Shown: positions 5,624-12,603 of the stretch, piece after piece
Layout of the letters: the number at the start of each line of letters is the position of its first letter
How positions within the stretch are numbered: the first letter of the stretch is position 1
NCBI GenBank assembly: GCA_900753165.1
Contig: CAADYC010000027.1
Location: 1 to 12,603, forward strand
Length of the DNA: 12,603 nt
Reading direction: 5' to 3'
Source of the DNA: Clostridia bacterium
GTDB taxonomy: Bacteria > Bacillota > Clostridia > TANB77 > CAG-508
Made by a program: the position numbers and the translations under genes
Notes under the pieces: model-generated
Told to the model about the DNA's origin: nothing
The model's database searches: none
Seen by the model: only the letters and a program-made list of their open reading frames with translations

Positions 5624-6856
5624 ATGGAAAGAAGAGTTGTAGTAACAGGTTTAGGAGCCATAACTCCTATAGGAAACAATGTAGAAGAATTCTGGAAAGG
5701 AATAAAAACAAACAAATGTGGTATAGCACCAATAACAGAATTTGACACAGAAAAATTTAAAGTAAAATTAGCAGGAGAAGTAAAAGAATATAATCCTGAA
5801 GAACACTTTGACAAAAGAAGTTGCAAAAGACTAGACAAATTCTCACAATTTGCAATAATAGCATCAAGAGAAGCAATAAAAGACAGTGGAATCACAGCAG
5901 AAAACACAGATATGAATAGAGTTGGAGTAGTAATCAGTTCAGGTATAGGTGGACTTTCCACAATAGAAAGAGAAAATGAACACTATATAGAAAAAGGACC
6001 GGACAGAGTATCACCAATGTACATTCCTATGAGCATATGCAATATGGCCGCAGGAAATGTAGCAATTGATTTAGAAACAAAAGGCGAATCTATATCTGTT
6101 GTAACAGCTTGTGCAGGAGGAACACATTCAATAGGTGAAGCATACAGAATGATAAAAAACGGATATGAAGATGCAATTTTAGCAGGAGGAACAGAAGCAT
6201 CAATTACGCCTACAGGTATAGCAGGATTCACAAATATAAAAGCTTTAACACAAGCAACAGATGTAAACAGAGCAAGTATTCCATTTGACAAAGAAAGAAG
6301 CGGATTTGTAATGGGAGAAGGTGCCGGAATAATAGTATTAGAAGAATTTGAACATGCTAAAGCAAGAAATGCAAAAATATATGCAGAAATAGTAGGATAT
6401 GGAGCAACATCAGATGCATATCATATAACATCGCCTGTACCAGATGGAGAAGGTGCTGCCAGAGCGATGAAAAGAGCCTTAGAAGAGAATAATATAGAAC
6501 CAGAAGATATTACATATATAAATGCACATGGAACATCCACACATCTAAATGATGCTGGAGAAACCTCTGCAATAAAACTAGCATTTGGAGAAGCAAGTAA
6601 AAAAGTAATGGTAAGCTCAACTAAAGGGAATACTGGACATTTATTAGGAGCAGCAGGAGGAGTTGAAGCGGTTGTTTGTATAAAAGCAATAGAAGATAAC
6701 TTTGTACCACCTACAATAAATTATAAAGTACCAGATGAAGAGTGTGACTTGGATATAATACCAAATAAAGGTAGAAATGTAGAAGTAAAATATGCAATGT
6801 CAAATTCCTTAGGATTTGGAGGGCACAACAGTTCTATAATATTCAAAAAAATCTAA
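5624..6856 (+). CDS. fabF: Beta-ketoacyl-ACP synthase II (FabF)
   Basis: Elongating condensing enzyme of FASII: joins malonyl-ACP to the growing acyl-ACP with loss of CO2. The 410-residue length and start RRVVVTGLGAITPIGN are typical. The Cys-His-His triad is visible: Cys163 in TACAGGTHSIGEA, His302 in NAHGTSTHLND, and His339 in KGNTGHLLGAAGG, with the conserved Lys334. The glycine-rich C-terminal block SNSLGFGGHNSSI is present. Next to the cysteine, Gly165-Gly166 stands where TACATGTH or TACASGTH is common. AAAGGA precedes ATG at a good distance. It is the first gene of the second plus-strand block; its promoter should lie in 5552-5623, but I see no convincing -35/-10 pair in that A-rich stretch. 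Confidence 0.96.
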   Translation: MERRVVVTGLGAITPIGNNVEEFWKGIKTNKCGIAPITEFDTEKFKVKLAGEVKEYNPEEHFDKRSCKRLDKFSQFAIIASREAIKDSGITAENTDMNRVGVVISSGIGGLSTIERENEHYIEKGPDRVSPMYIPMSICNMAAGNVAIDLETKGESISVVTACAGGTHSIGEAYRMIKNGYEDAILAGGTEASITPTGIAGFTNIKALTQATDVNRASIPFDKERSGFVMGEGAGIIVLEEFEHAKARNAKIYAEIVGYGATSDAYHITSPVPDGEGAARAMKRALEENNIEPEDITYINAHGTSTHLNDAGETSAIKLAFGEASKKVMVSSTKGNTGHLLGAAGGVEAVVCIKAIEDNFVPPTINYKVPDEECDLDIIPNKGRNVEVKYAMSNSLGFGGHNSSIIFKKI

Positions 6857-6920
6857 ATATCCGTTTGAGGACATAATTATTCTAAATGAATGTGAAAGAA
6901 TTAAAGAAAGAGAGGAAAAC

Positions 6921-7421
6921 ATGGATTACGACGAAATTAAAAAATTAATTGATGATATGGGAAATGCTAAAATAGATGAACTAGAAATAGAATTTCCTGA
7001 AGGTATGAAAATAAGCATGAAGAAAAATGCTGAAAAAGAAATTGTAGTAACAAATGGAACGCAAATGCAAGCAAAAGCAATATCAACAACAGTACCTACT
7101 GCATCTGCAACAATAATGAATAATCAAAATATTGTAGAAAACACAATAAATGATTCTACAAATAAAGAAAATAAAAAAGAAGAAAATTATAAAATTAAAA
7201 AATCACCAATGGTAGGAACATTTTATTCAAGACCTGCACCAAATAAAGAAACATTTGCAAAAAATGGTGATACAGTAAAAAAAGGTCAAGTTATATGTAT
7301 AGTAGAAGCAATGAAACTAATGAACGAAATTGAATCAGAATTTGATGGAGAGATAATAGAAATATGTGTAAAAGATGGAGATATAGTAGAATATGGAACA
7401 CCACTATTCAAAATAAAATAA
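6921..7421 (+). CDS. accB: Biotin carboxyl carrier protein of acetyl-CoA carboxylase (AccB)
   Basis: Carries biotin between biotin carboxylase and carboxyltransferase. The 166-residue product has a short N-terminal helical region (about 1-40), a low-complexity linker rich in Thr, Ala, Asn, Glu and Lys (about 45-92), and a C-terminal biotinyl domain (93-166). The biotinyl domain contains SPMVGTFYSRPAP and the biotin site EAMKLM, with Lys132 the modified residue. The insertion with SRPAPNKE matches the protruding thumb of bacterial AccB. This lysine is the expected target of the BirA encoded at the start of the locus. A GAGAGG site precedes ATG. The gap to fabF is 64 bases and includes a short motif (6864-6876) shared with the accA leader. 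Confidence 0.95.
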   Translation: MDYDEIKKLIDDMGNAKIDELEIEFPEGMKISMKKNAEKEIVVTNGTQMQAKAISTTVPTASATIMNNQNIVENTINDSTNKENKKEENYKIKKSPMVGTFYSRPAPNKETFAKNGDTVKKGQVICIVEAMKLMNEIESEFDGEIIEICVKDGDIVEYGTPLFKIK

Positions 7422-7476
7422 ACGAAAAACCTTAGATAATGAAAAGCATACAAAGTGTGTGAACGGAGGAAATAAA

Positions 7477-7908
7477 ATGTTAAATAAAGAAGAAATCAAA
7501 AAAATAATCCCACAAAGAGAGCCATTTTTAATGATAGATGAGGTAGAAGAATACATACCAGGAGAAAGTTGTATAGCATACAAAAATGTATCAGCAGATG
7601 AATACTACTTCAAAGGTCATTTTCCAGGTAACCCAATTATGCCAGGAGTACTAATGGTAGAAGCATTAGCACAAACTGGAGCAGTTGCAATACTATCACT
7701 AGAAGAAAATAAACATAAAAATGCTTTATTTGGAGGAATAAATAATTTAAAATTCAAAAAACAAGTTATTCCAGGTGATAGATTAAAATTAGAAGTAAAA
7801 ATTATAAAGAGAAAAGGACCAGTAGGTGTCGGAGAAGCAATTGCAACAGTTGATGGAAAAATTGCAGTAAAAGGGGAATTAACATTTGCAATTGTAGACA
7901 ATAATTAA
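7477..7908 (+). CDS. fabZ: 3-hydroxyacyl-ACP dehydratase (FabZ)
   Basis: Removes water from beta-hydroxyacyl-ACP to give trans-2-enoyl-ACP, the substrate of FabI. It is a 143-residue hot-dog-fold protein of usual length. It shows IPQREPFLMIDEV (11-23) and the central active-site helix block GHFPGNPIMPGVLMVEALAQ with catalytic His48 and Glu62. The Leu-Lys-Phe-Lys-Lys block (about 88-94) and VIPGDRL also fit. ATG at 7477 is chosen because GGAGG (7465-7469) lies just upstream; the in-frame GTG at 7459 precedes that site. No fabA or fabM lies in the window, so how (or whether) unsaturated fatty acids are made cannot be told from this locus. Confidence 0.96.
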   Translation: MLNKEEIKKIIPQREPFLMIDEVEEYIPGESCIAYKNVSADEYYFKGHFPGNPIMPGVLMVEALAQTGAVAILSLEENKHKNALFGGINNLKFKKQVIPGDRLKLEVKIIKRKGPVGVGEAIATVDGKIAVKGELTFAIVDNN

Positions 7909-7935
7909 AAATTTTGAATATGAAAGGAAAAGAAA

Positions 7936-9297
7936 ATGCTAAAAAAAATACTAATAGCGAATAGAGGAGAAATTGCAGTAAGAATAATAAGAGCATGTAG
8001 AGAATTAGGAATAAGAACAGTAGCAGTATATTCAGAAATAGACAAAAACTCATTGCATAAAGAATTAGCAGACGAAGCAATATGTATAGGTCCAGCACCA
8101 TCTAATAAAAGTTATTTGAATGTAAAAGCAATAATTGAGGCAGCATGTTTAACTGGATGTGATGGAATACATCCAGGATATGGTTTTTTATCTGAAAATA
8201 GTAGTTTTGCTAAAATGTGTGATGAAATAGGTATTAAATTTATAGGTCCAACTTATAAAATGATAGAGCTAATGGGAAATAAATCAAAAGCAAAAGAAAC
8301 AATGAAAAATGCAGGTGTACCAGTTGTACCAGGTTCAGACGGATTAGTTGACAATGTGCTAGAGGCAATAAAAGTTGCATTAAGAATAGGCTATCCTGTA
8401 ATTTTAAAAGCTTCAAGTGGTGGTGGAGGCAAAGGAATAAGGATTGCCTACAATGAAAAAGAACTTGTAAAATTCTATGATTTAGTAAAGCAAGAGGCAA
8501 AAATTTCTTTTAATGATGATTCTATATATATCGAAAAATTTATAGAAAATCCAAGGCATATAGAAGTACAAATAATGGCAGATGAACATGGAAATGTAAT
8601 ACACTTAGGTGAAAGAGATTGCACAGTACAAAGAAATAATCAAAAAATGTTGGAAGAGACACCATCAGAAGTAATAACAGATAAGTTAAGACAAAAAATG
8701 GGTAAAATAACAGTAAATGCTTTAAAAGAAATTGGATATAGCAATGTTGGAACAATTGAATACTTATTAGACAAGAATAAAGATTTTTACTTTATGGAAA
8801 TGAATACAAGAGTTCAAGTTGAACATCCTATAACAGAAGCAATTACAGGTATTGATATTATAAAAGAACAACTAAGAATTGCATCAGGTGAAAAGTTACA
8901 ATATAAGCAAGATGATATAAAATTTACAGGACATAGTTTAGAAGCAAGAATAAATGCAGAAAATCCATATAAAAACTTTATGCCATGCCCAGGTGAAATA
9001 AAAGAATTACACATACCAGGGGGAAATGGTGTAAGAATAGATACAGCAATTTATCCAGGTTATAAAATACCTCCTACATATGATTCTATGATAGCAAAAA
9101 TTATTGTACACGGAAAAGATAGAAATGAATCGATTTCTAAAATGAAGAGTGCATTAGGTGAGTTTGTTATTGATGGTATTAGTACTAATATTGATTTTTT
9201 GTATAAGATTTTAGAAGATGAAGATTTTATTAGTAATAATTATGATACTTCTTTTATTGCTAAAAAATTTGCTAATAATATTCAAAGTGTATTATAA
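7936..9297 (+). CDS. accC: Biotin carboxylase subunit of acetyl-CoA carboxylase (AccC)
   Basis: ATP- and bicarbonate-dependent carboxylation of the biotin on AccB; an ATP-grasp enzyme. The 453 residues match the family. The N-terminal domain reads KILIANRGEIAVRIIRACRELG (4-25), then HPGYGFLSEN (79-88) and Lys116. The glycine-rich ATP loop ASSGGGGKGIRI (159-170) follows Lys158. The catalytic core shows PRHIEVQ (206-212), GERDCTVQRNNQK (225-237), and MEMNTRVQVEHP (287-298) with Glu288, Asn290 and Arg292. AAAGGA precedes ATG at a proper distance, 27 bases after fabZ. Codon choice changes markedly within the gene: the first 60 codons use mainly ATA for isoleucine, the last 60 almost only ATT. Confidence 0.97.
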   Translation: MLKKILIANRGEIAVRIIRACRELGIRTVAVYSEIDKNSLHKELADEAICIGPAPSNKSYLNVKAIIEAACLTGCDGIHPGYGFLSENSSFAKMCDEIGIKFIGPTYKMIELMGNKSKAKETMKNAGVPVVPGSDGLVDNVLEAIKVALRIGYPVILKASSGGGGKGIRIAYNEKELVKFYDLVKQEAKISFNDDSIYIEKFIENPRHIEVQIMADEHGNVIHLGERDCTVQRNNQKMLEETPSEVITDKLRQKMGKITVNALKEIGYSNVGTIEYLLDKNKDFYFMEMNTRVQVEHPITEAITGIDIIKEQLRIASGEKLQYKQDDIKFTGHSLEARINAENPYKNFMPCPGEIKELHIPGGNGVRIDTAIYPGYKIPPTYDSMIAKIIVHGKDRNESISKMKSALGEFVIDGISTNIDFLYKILEDEDFISNNYDTSFIAKKFANNIQSVL

Positions 9298-9364
9298 GAT
9301 TTTTATAATTTTATTTATACATATAAGCAAAATAATATAAAAAATACATACAAGGAGAAAAACA

Positions 9365-10213
9365 ATGGTAATAGATAAAATCAAAAAAATAAATCACAAA
9401 GAGCCAGATCAAAAAAATGAAAAAGCCTCAGACATGCTAGTTGGAAAATGGGTAAAATGTAACAATTGTAAAGAGATACTATACAAAGAAGACTTAAAAA
9501 ACAATTACAGTATATGTCCAAACTGCGGTAAATATTTTAGACTATCTGCCAGAAGAAGAATAAAACAAATAATAGATAAAGACACATTTGAAGAGATAGA
9601 TACAGATATGCGAACAAGTGATTTGCTAAAATTTGAAGGTTACAAAGAAAAGATTCAAGCCTTACAAGAAAAAACAAAAATACAAGAAGCAATACAAACA
9701 GGAACAGGAAATATAAATGGTATAAAAGTTGCAATAGGAGTTATGGACAGTAATTTTATGATGGGAAGTATGGGAAGTGTTGTTGGTGAAAAAATAACAA
9801 GATTAGTAGAAAAAGCAATAGAAGAAAGATTGCCAGTTATTTTGTTTTGCGTATCAGGTGGTGCAAGAATGCAAGAAGGAATAATATCATTAATGCAAAT
9901 GGCTAAAACATCAGCAGCAATAGCAAAATTGGATGAAGCGGGATTATTATATATATCTGTGTTAACAGACCCTACTACAGGTGGAGTAACTGCAAGCTTT
10001 GCAAGTTTAGGTGACATCATTTTAGCAGAACCTGGTGCTTTAATAGGTTTTGCAGGACCAAGGGTTATAGAACAAACAATAAAGCAAAAATTACCAGAAG
10101 GATTTCAAAGTGCAGAATTTTTATTGGAACATGGATTTATTGATAAAATAGTTGAAAGAAAAGATATGAAAAATACATTATATAATATTGTAAAAATGCA
10201 TCAAAAACATTAA
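9365..10213 (+). CDS. accD: Acetyl-CoA carboxylase carboxyltransferase beta subunit (AccD)
   Basis: With AccA, transfers the carboxyl group from carboxybiotin to acetyl-CoA, forming malonyl-CoA. The 282-residue length is usual. The N-terminal zinc ribbon is complete: Cys32-x2-Cys35 and Cys51-x2-Cys54. A crotonase-like core follows, with GTGNINGIKV (113-122), MGSMGSVVGEKI (133-144), SGGARMQEG (164-172), DPTTGGVTASFA (202-213) and PGALIGFAGPRVI (223-235). AAGGAG upstream of ATG supports the start. It lies 67 bases after accC and before accA, the order seen in many Firmicutes acc clusters. Confidence 0.96.
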   Translation: MVIDKIKKINHKEPDQKNEKASDMLVGKWVKCNNCKEILYKEDLKNNYSICPNCGKYFRLSARRRIKQIIDKDTFEEIDTDMRTSDLLKFEGYKEKIQALQEKTKIQEAIQTGTGNINGIKVAIGVMDSNFMMGSMGSVVGEKITRLVEKAIEERLPVILFCVSGGARMQEGIISLMQMAKTSAAIAKLDEAGLLYISVLTDPTTGGVTASFASLGDIILAEPGALIGFAGPRVIEQTIKQKLPEGFQSAEFLLEHGFIDKIVERKDMKNTLYNIVKMHQKH

Positions 10214-10214
10214 A

Positions 10215-10255
10215 TCGAACAATGTTCGCTAAATAAATTTTATAAAATAAAATTT
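10215..10255 (+). repeat. Two adjacent palindromes in the accD-accA gap
   Basis: CGAACA-A-TGTTCG (10216-10228) is a perfect palindrome with a single central base. A few bases on, AAATTTTAT (10235-10243) and ATAAAATTT (10247-10255) form a 9-base perfect stem with a 3-base loop. Neither is followed by a T run on the plus strand. They could be an operator and a small hairpin, or parts of a leader affecting accA; no function is shown. Confidence 0.4.
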
Positions 10256-10294
10256 GGGGACATGACATTTAATCCCGGTGAAAGGAAAATAAAA

Positions 10295-11098
10295 ATGAAA
10301 GAAAAAACAATATCTGCATGGGAGCGAGTAGTACTTGCAAGAAAAGCAGAAAGACCAAAATCATTAGATTATATAAATAACATATTTACAAATTTTATAG
10401 AATTACATGGAGATAGAAACTTTGGAGATGATAAATCTATTATAGGTGGAATTGCGGAATTAGATGAAATGCCAGTAACTGTTATAGGTGAGCAAAAAGG
10501 GAAAAATGCAAAAGAAAATATAGATAGGAACTTTGGTATGCCTAATCCGGAAGGATACAGAAAAGCATTAAGACTAATGAAACAAGCTGAAAAATTTAAT
10601 AGACCTATAATAACATTTATAGATACACCAGGTGCATATCCAGGAATGGGAGCAGAAGAGAGAGGACAAGGAGAAGCAATTGCTAAAAATCTTTTTGAAA
10701 TGTCAAAATTAAAAGTTCCAACAATATCAATTGTAATAGGTGAAGGCTCAAGTGGTGGTGCTTTGGCATTAGGTGTAACAGATATCATAATAATGCTAGA
10801 AAATTCTGTTTATTCTATATTATCTCCAGAAGGGTTTGCAAGTATTTTGTATAAAGATGCCAGTAAATCTCAAGAAGCGGCAGATAAAATGAAAATTACT
10901 TCAAAAGAATTGAAAAAATTAGGAGTTATTGATGGCATAGTAAAAGAACCAGAAGGTGGAGCACAAGAAGATTTTGAAAAAGTTTGCAAAGATTTGAAAA
11001 ATATGATATTAAAAGACATAAATAGATTATCAAAAAAATCACAAAAGGATTTAATAGAACAAAGATATGAAAAGTATAGAAAAATTGGAGGTATTTAG
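10295..11098 (+). CDS. accA: Acetyl-CoA carboxylase carboxyltransferase alpha subunit (AccA)
   Basis: Partner of AccD in the carboxyltransferase. The 267-residue product carries the core of the family: SAWERVVLARKAERPKSLDYI near the N-terminus, ELHGDRNFGDD, and NFGMPNPEGYRKALRLMKQAEKF. It also has FIDTPGAYPGMGAEERGQ and GEGSSGGALALG, the oxyanion-forming stretches. It lacks the roughly 50-residue N-terminal helical extension of AccA proteins such as the E. coli one (about 319 residues), so it is the short form. ATG at 10295 is chosen because AAAGGA lies just upstream; an in-frame ATG at 10262 lies before the ribosome site and adds residues unlike the family. The stop is three bases before the fabI start. 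Confidence 0.95.
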   Translation: MKEKTISAWERVVLARKAERPKSLDYINNIFTNFIELHGDRNFGDDKSIIGGIAELDEMPVTVIGEQKGKNAKENIDRNFGMPNPEGYRKALRLMKQAEKFNRPIITFIDTPGAYPGMGAEERGQGEAIAKNLFEMSKLKVPTISIVIGEGSSGGALALGVTDIIIMLENSVYSILSPEGFASILYKDASKSQEAADKMKITSKELKKLGVIDGIVKEPEGGAQEDFEKVCKDLKNMILKDINRLSKKSQKDLIEQRYEKYRKIGGI

Positions 11099-11101
11099 GT
11101 A

Positions 11102-11872
11102 ATGTTATTACAAGGAAAAAAAATCTTAATAATGGGTATAAGAAATAAATGGAGTATAGCATGGGGAGCAGCAGTATCTGCATATGAACAAGGTGCACAA
11201 ATTATTTTTACATATAATTCAGAATCAAATAAACCTAAAGTAGAAAAGTTAATGGAAGAAATCCCAGGTTCAAAGGCATATACTTGTGATGCATCAAATG
11301 ACGAATCTATAAGAACATGTTTTGAAACAATTTTGAAAGAGAATGGAAAAATAGATGGAATATTACATGCAATTGCTCATGCAAATACAGAAGATTTAAG
11401 AAATGATTTTATAAATACATCAAGAGATGGTTTTGCACATGCGTGTGATGTTAGTAGCTATTCTTTGATTGTAGTTTCAAAAATTGCTACCGAATTAGAA
11501 TTGCTAAACGACAATTCAAGTATTGTTACATTAACATATTATGGTGCGGAAAAAGCAATCGAAGGTTATAATGTTATGGGTGTTGCAAAAGCTGCATTAG
11601 AATCTAGTGTTAGATATTTGACAAAAGATTTAGGTAGAAGCGGTACACGTATAAATGCTATTTCTGCAGGGCCAATAAAAACACTTTCTGCAAAAGGTAT
11701 AAAAGATTTTGGAACTATTTTAGATGTTGTCGAAGAGAAATCACCTCTACATAGAAATGTTACTGCTAAAGAAGTAGGAGATTGTTGTACGTTTTTATTT
11801 AGTGATATGTCTAAGACTATAACAGGTGAAACAATTCACGTTGATAATGGTTTTTCAGTTGTTGGAGTATAA
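11102..11872 (+). CDS. fabI: Enoyl-ACP reductase (FabI)
   Basis: NAD(P)H-dependent reduction of trans-2-enoyl-ACP to acyl-ACP, the last step of the elongation cycle and the known target of triclosan. The 256-residue short-chain dehydrogenase has the FabI form rather than the FabG form. It has the cofactor motif GIRNKWSIAWG (12-22) and an active site with Tyr146, Tyr156 and Lys163 in YYGAEKAIEGYNVMGVAK, the spacing of the FabI family. SAGPIKTLSAKGI (188-200) and the C-terminal HVDNGFSV also fit. Three bases separate it from accA, and a GGAGGT site lies inside the accA end, so it is co-transcribed. It closes the locus, followed by a hairpin at 11946-11965. Many Clostridia use the flavoprotein FabK instead. 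Confidence 0.95.
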   Translation: MLLQGKKILIMGIRNKWSIAWGAAVSAYEQGAQIIFTYNSESNKPKVEKLMEEIPGSKAYTCDASNDESIRTCFETILKENGKIDGILHAIAHANTEDLRNDFINTSRDGFAHACDVSSYSLIVVSKIATELELLNDNSSIVTLTYYGAEKAIEGYNVMGVAKAALESSVRYLTKDLGRSGTRINAISAGPIKTLSAKGIKDFGTILDVVEEKSPLHRNVTAKEVGDCCTFLFSDMSKTITGETIHVDNGFSVVGV

Positions 11873-11945
11873 TATTTCTAATTTTATAAATGATAAAATA
11901 GTTTTATTGACAGTAATTTTTTAATTTTTAAAATATAAAGAAAAA

Positions 11946-11975
11946 AGAGTGGAATTTTCCACTCTCATTTCTTTT
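11946..11975. terminator. Bidirectional terminator between fabI and the DUF5684-like gene
   Basis: AGAGTGG (11946-11952) and CCACTCT (11959-11965) pair perfectly, extendable inward by AA/TT. The stem is followed by CATTTCTTTT on the plus strand, and preceded by six A (a T run when read on the minus strand). It therefore serves fabI and probably also the minus-strand gene that ends at 12016. Confidence 0.72.
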
Positions 11976-12015
11976 GTACTTCTACTTACCTTAAATTTTT
12001 TATACATTTGTAGGT

Positions 12016-12429
12016 TTATTTTTTACCTATGTATTCACTAGAGCCCAAGCCTAGAATAGCATAAAAAATGAAAGGCAGTAATATCAATCCAATAGTAAAT
12101 CCAATAGATTTACCAAACGCTTTGGATAATCCATATGCTTGTAGTATATCAACAGCAATAACAACAATGAAACCAACTACAGGGATTAAAGCAGCAAAAT
12201 ATGCTAACACGAGCCATGATGATAATCCAGAAATTCTAAGTAAAATAACTAGATTATAAATCGGTATAATTGATTTCCAGCCACGTTCACCAGCTTTAGT
12301 AAAAATCTTCCAAATTGCTAAGATTTGGAATAATACAATTACTAAGGAAAAAACTTCTAATAGAGTTCCCGCCAATAATTGATTTGCTGTTGAGATAGGT
12401 GAACCGTCGTAATAGTAATGTGGGTACAT
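12016..12429 (-). CDS. DUF5684-like integral membrane protein
   Basis: A 137-residue membrane protein resembling the family of unknown function annotated as DUF5684. Recognisable blocks are IWKIFTKAGERGWKSIIPIYN (about 39-59), a following ISGLSSWLVL, then the LSKAFGKSIGFTIGLILLPFIFYAILGLG block (about 101-129). Three membrane segments are likely (about 18-40, 72-95 and 108-128). The N-terminus is Tyr-rich (MYPHYYYDG). The start is ATG at 12429 because AGGAGG lies just upstream; the frame extends further but enters the promoter. Function is not known; in other genomes such proteins can lie near signal peptidases, but no such gene is seen here. It is transcribed against fabI and is probably unrelated to fatty-acid synthesis. 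Confidence 0.8.
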   Translation of the reverse strand: MYPHYYYDGSPISTANQLLAGTLLEVFSLVIVLFQILAIWKIFTKAGERGWKSIIPIYNLVILLRISGLSSWLVLAYFAALIPVVGFIVVIAVDILQAYGLSKAFGKSIGFTIGLILLPFIFYAILGLGSSEYIGKK

Positions 12430-12480
12430 AAAATTATCCTCCTGTACAATTTTCTCTGCTATACAATATGTTACATTTTT

Positions 12481-12509
12481 ATTATAACATTTTATGTAAA
12501 ATATGTCAA
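12481..12509 (-). promoter_or_regulatory. Perfect sigma-A-type promoter of the DUF5684-like gene
   Basis: On the minus strand, TTGACA (12504-12509) and TATAAT (12481-12486) are both exact consensus hexamers, with exactly 17 bases between them. The start of transcription would fall about 45 bases before the start codon at 12429. The spacer and adjoining bases form an imperfect palindrome (ACAT/ATGT outer arms), which could be an operator. Confidence 0.85.
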
Positions 12510-12547
12510 TGACAGCCAAATAACAATAGTGTAAAATGGTTTCGGAA

Positions 12548-12576
12548 TATACAAAAAGAAAGTCCTTTGATATAAT
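12548..12576 (+). promoter_or_regulatory. Possible plus-strand promoter leaving the window
   Basis: TATACA (12548-12553) and TATAAT (12571-12576) are 17 bases apart, reading out of the right edge. The -10 is exact and the -35 has four of six consensus bases. CTTTGA and TCAAAG arms flank the following stretch (12565-12570, 12594-12599). The gene it would serve is outside the window, so this stays tentative. Confidence 0.4.
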
Positions 12577-12603
12577 AATTTACGACTAAATAAATCAAAG
12601 AAA

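Noticed and set aside
7617..9734. Long leucine- and phenylalanine-rich open frames on the minus strand opposite fabZ, accC and accD
   Set aside because: They are mirror images of A-rich sense codons, lack ribosome sites, and overlie genes with unmistakable conserved motifs.
10216..10228. A LexA (SOS) box of the Gram-positive type in the accD-accA gap
   Set aside because: The half sites CGAAC and GTTCG are right, but they are separated by three bases instead of the required four, and the context is not SOS-related.

Overview
The window is about 12.6 kb of strongly AT-rich DNA with A/T-ending codons, strong GGAGG-type ribosome binding sites and sigma-A-like promoters. This fits a low-GC Firmicute, most likely a member of the Clostridia. 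The standard code holds: tryptophan is TGG and there are no in-frame TGA codons. Nearly all of it is a type II fatty-acid synthesis (FASII) and acetyl-CoA carboxylase locus. I do not see a wholly new system, but several local departures from the usual layout deserve a second look.

Layout. Left flank, minus strand: smpB (161-613), followed beyond its 3' end by an unassigned hairpin-bearing spacer (1-160). Next are two small genes for secreted or membrane-anchored low-complexity proteins (746-1174 and 1315-1662). A divergent control region (1663-1860) carries promoters on both strands and a TetR-type operator-like palindrome. The first plus-strand block is birA (short biotin ligase), fabH, fabD and fabG (1861-5146). 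A small minus-strand gene of unknown function (5228-5491), with its own promoter and terminator, interrupts the locus. The second plus-strand block is fabF, accB, fabZ, accC, accD, accA and fabI (5624-11872), closed by a hairpin at 11946-11965. The right flank carries a minus-strand gene for a DUF5684-like membrane protein (12016-12429) with a perfect consensus promoter.

How it works together. AccB is the biotin carrier; BirA attaches biotin to its lysine 132. AccC carboxylates the biotin, and AccA with AccD pass the carboxyl group to acetyl-CoA to give malonyl-CoA. FabD moves malonyl to acyl carrier protein (ACP), FabH starts the chain, and FabF elongates it. FabG, FabZ and FabI carry out the reduce-dehydrate-reduce steps. 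The window therefore encodes a full acetyl-CoA carboxylase, its biotinylating enzyme and a full elongation cycle, but no ACP gene, no plsX and no recognisable FapR- or FabT-type regulator.
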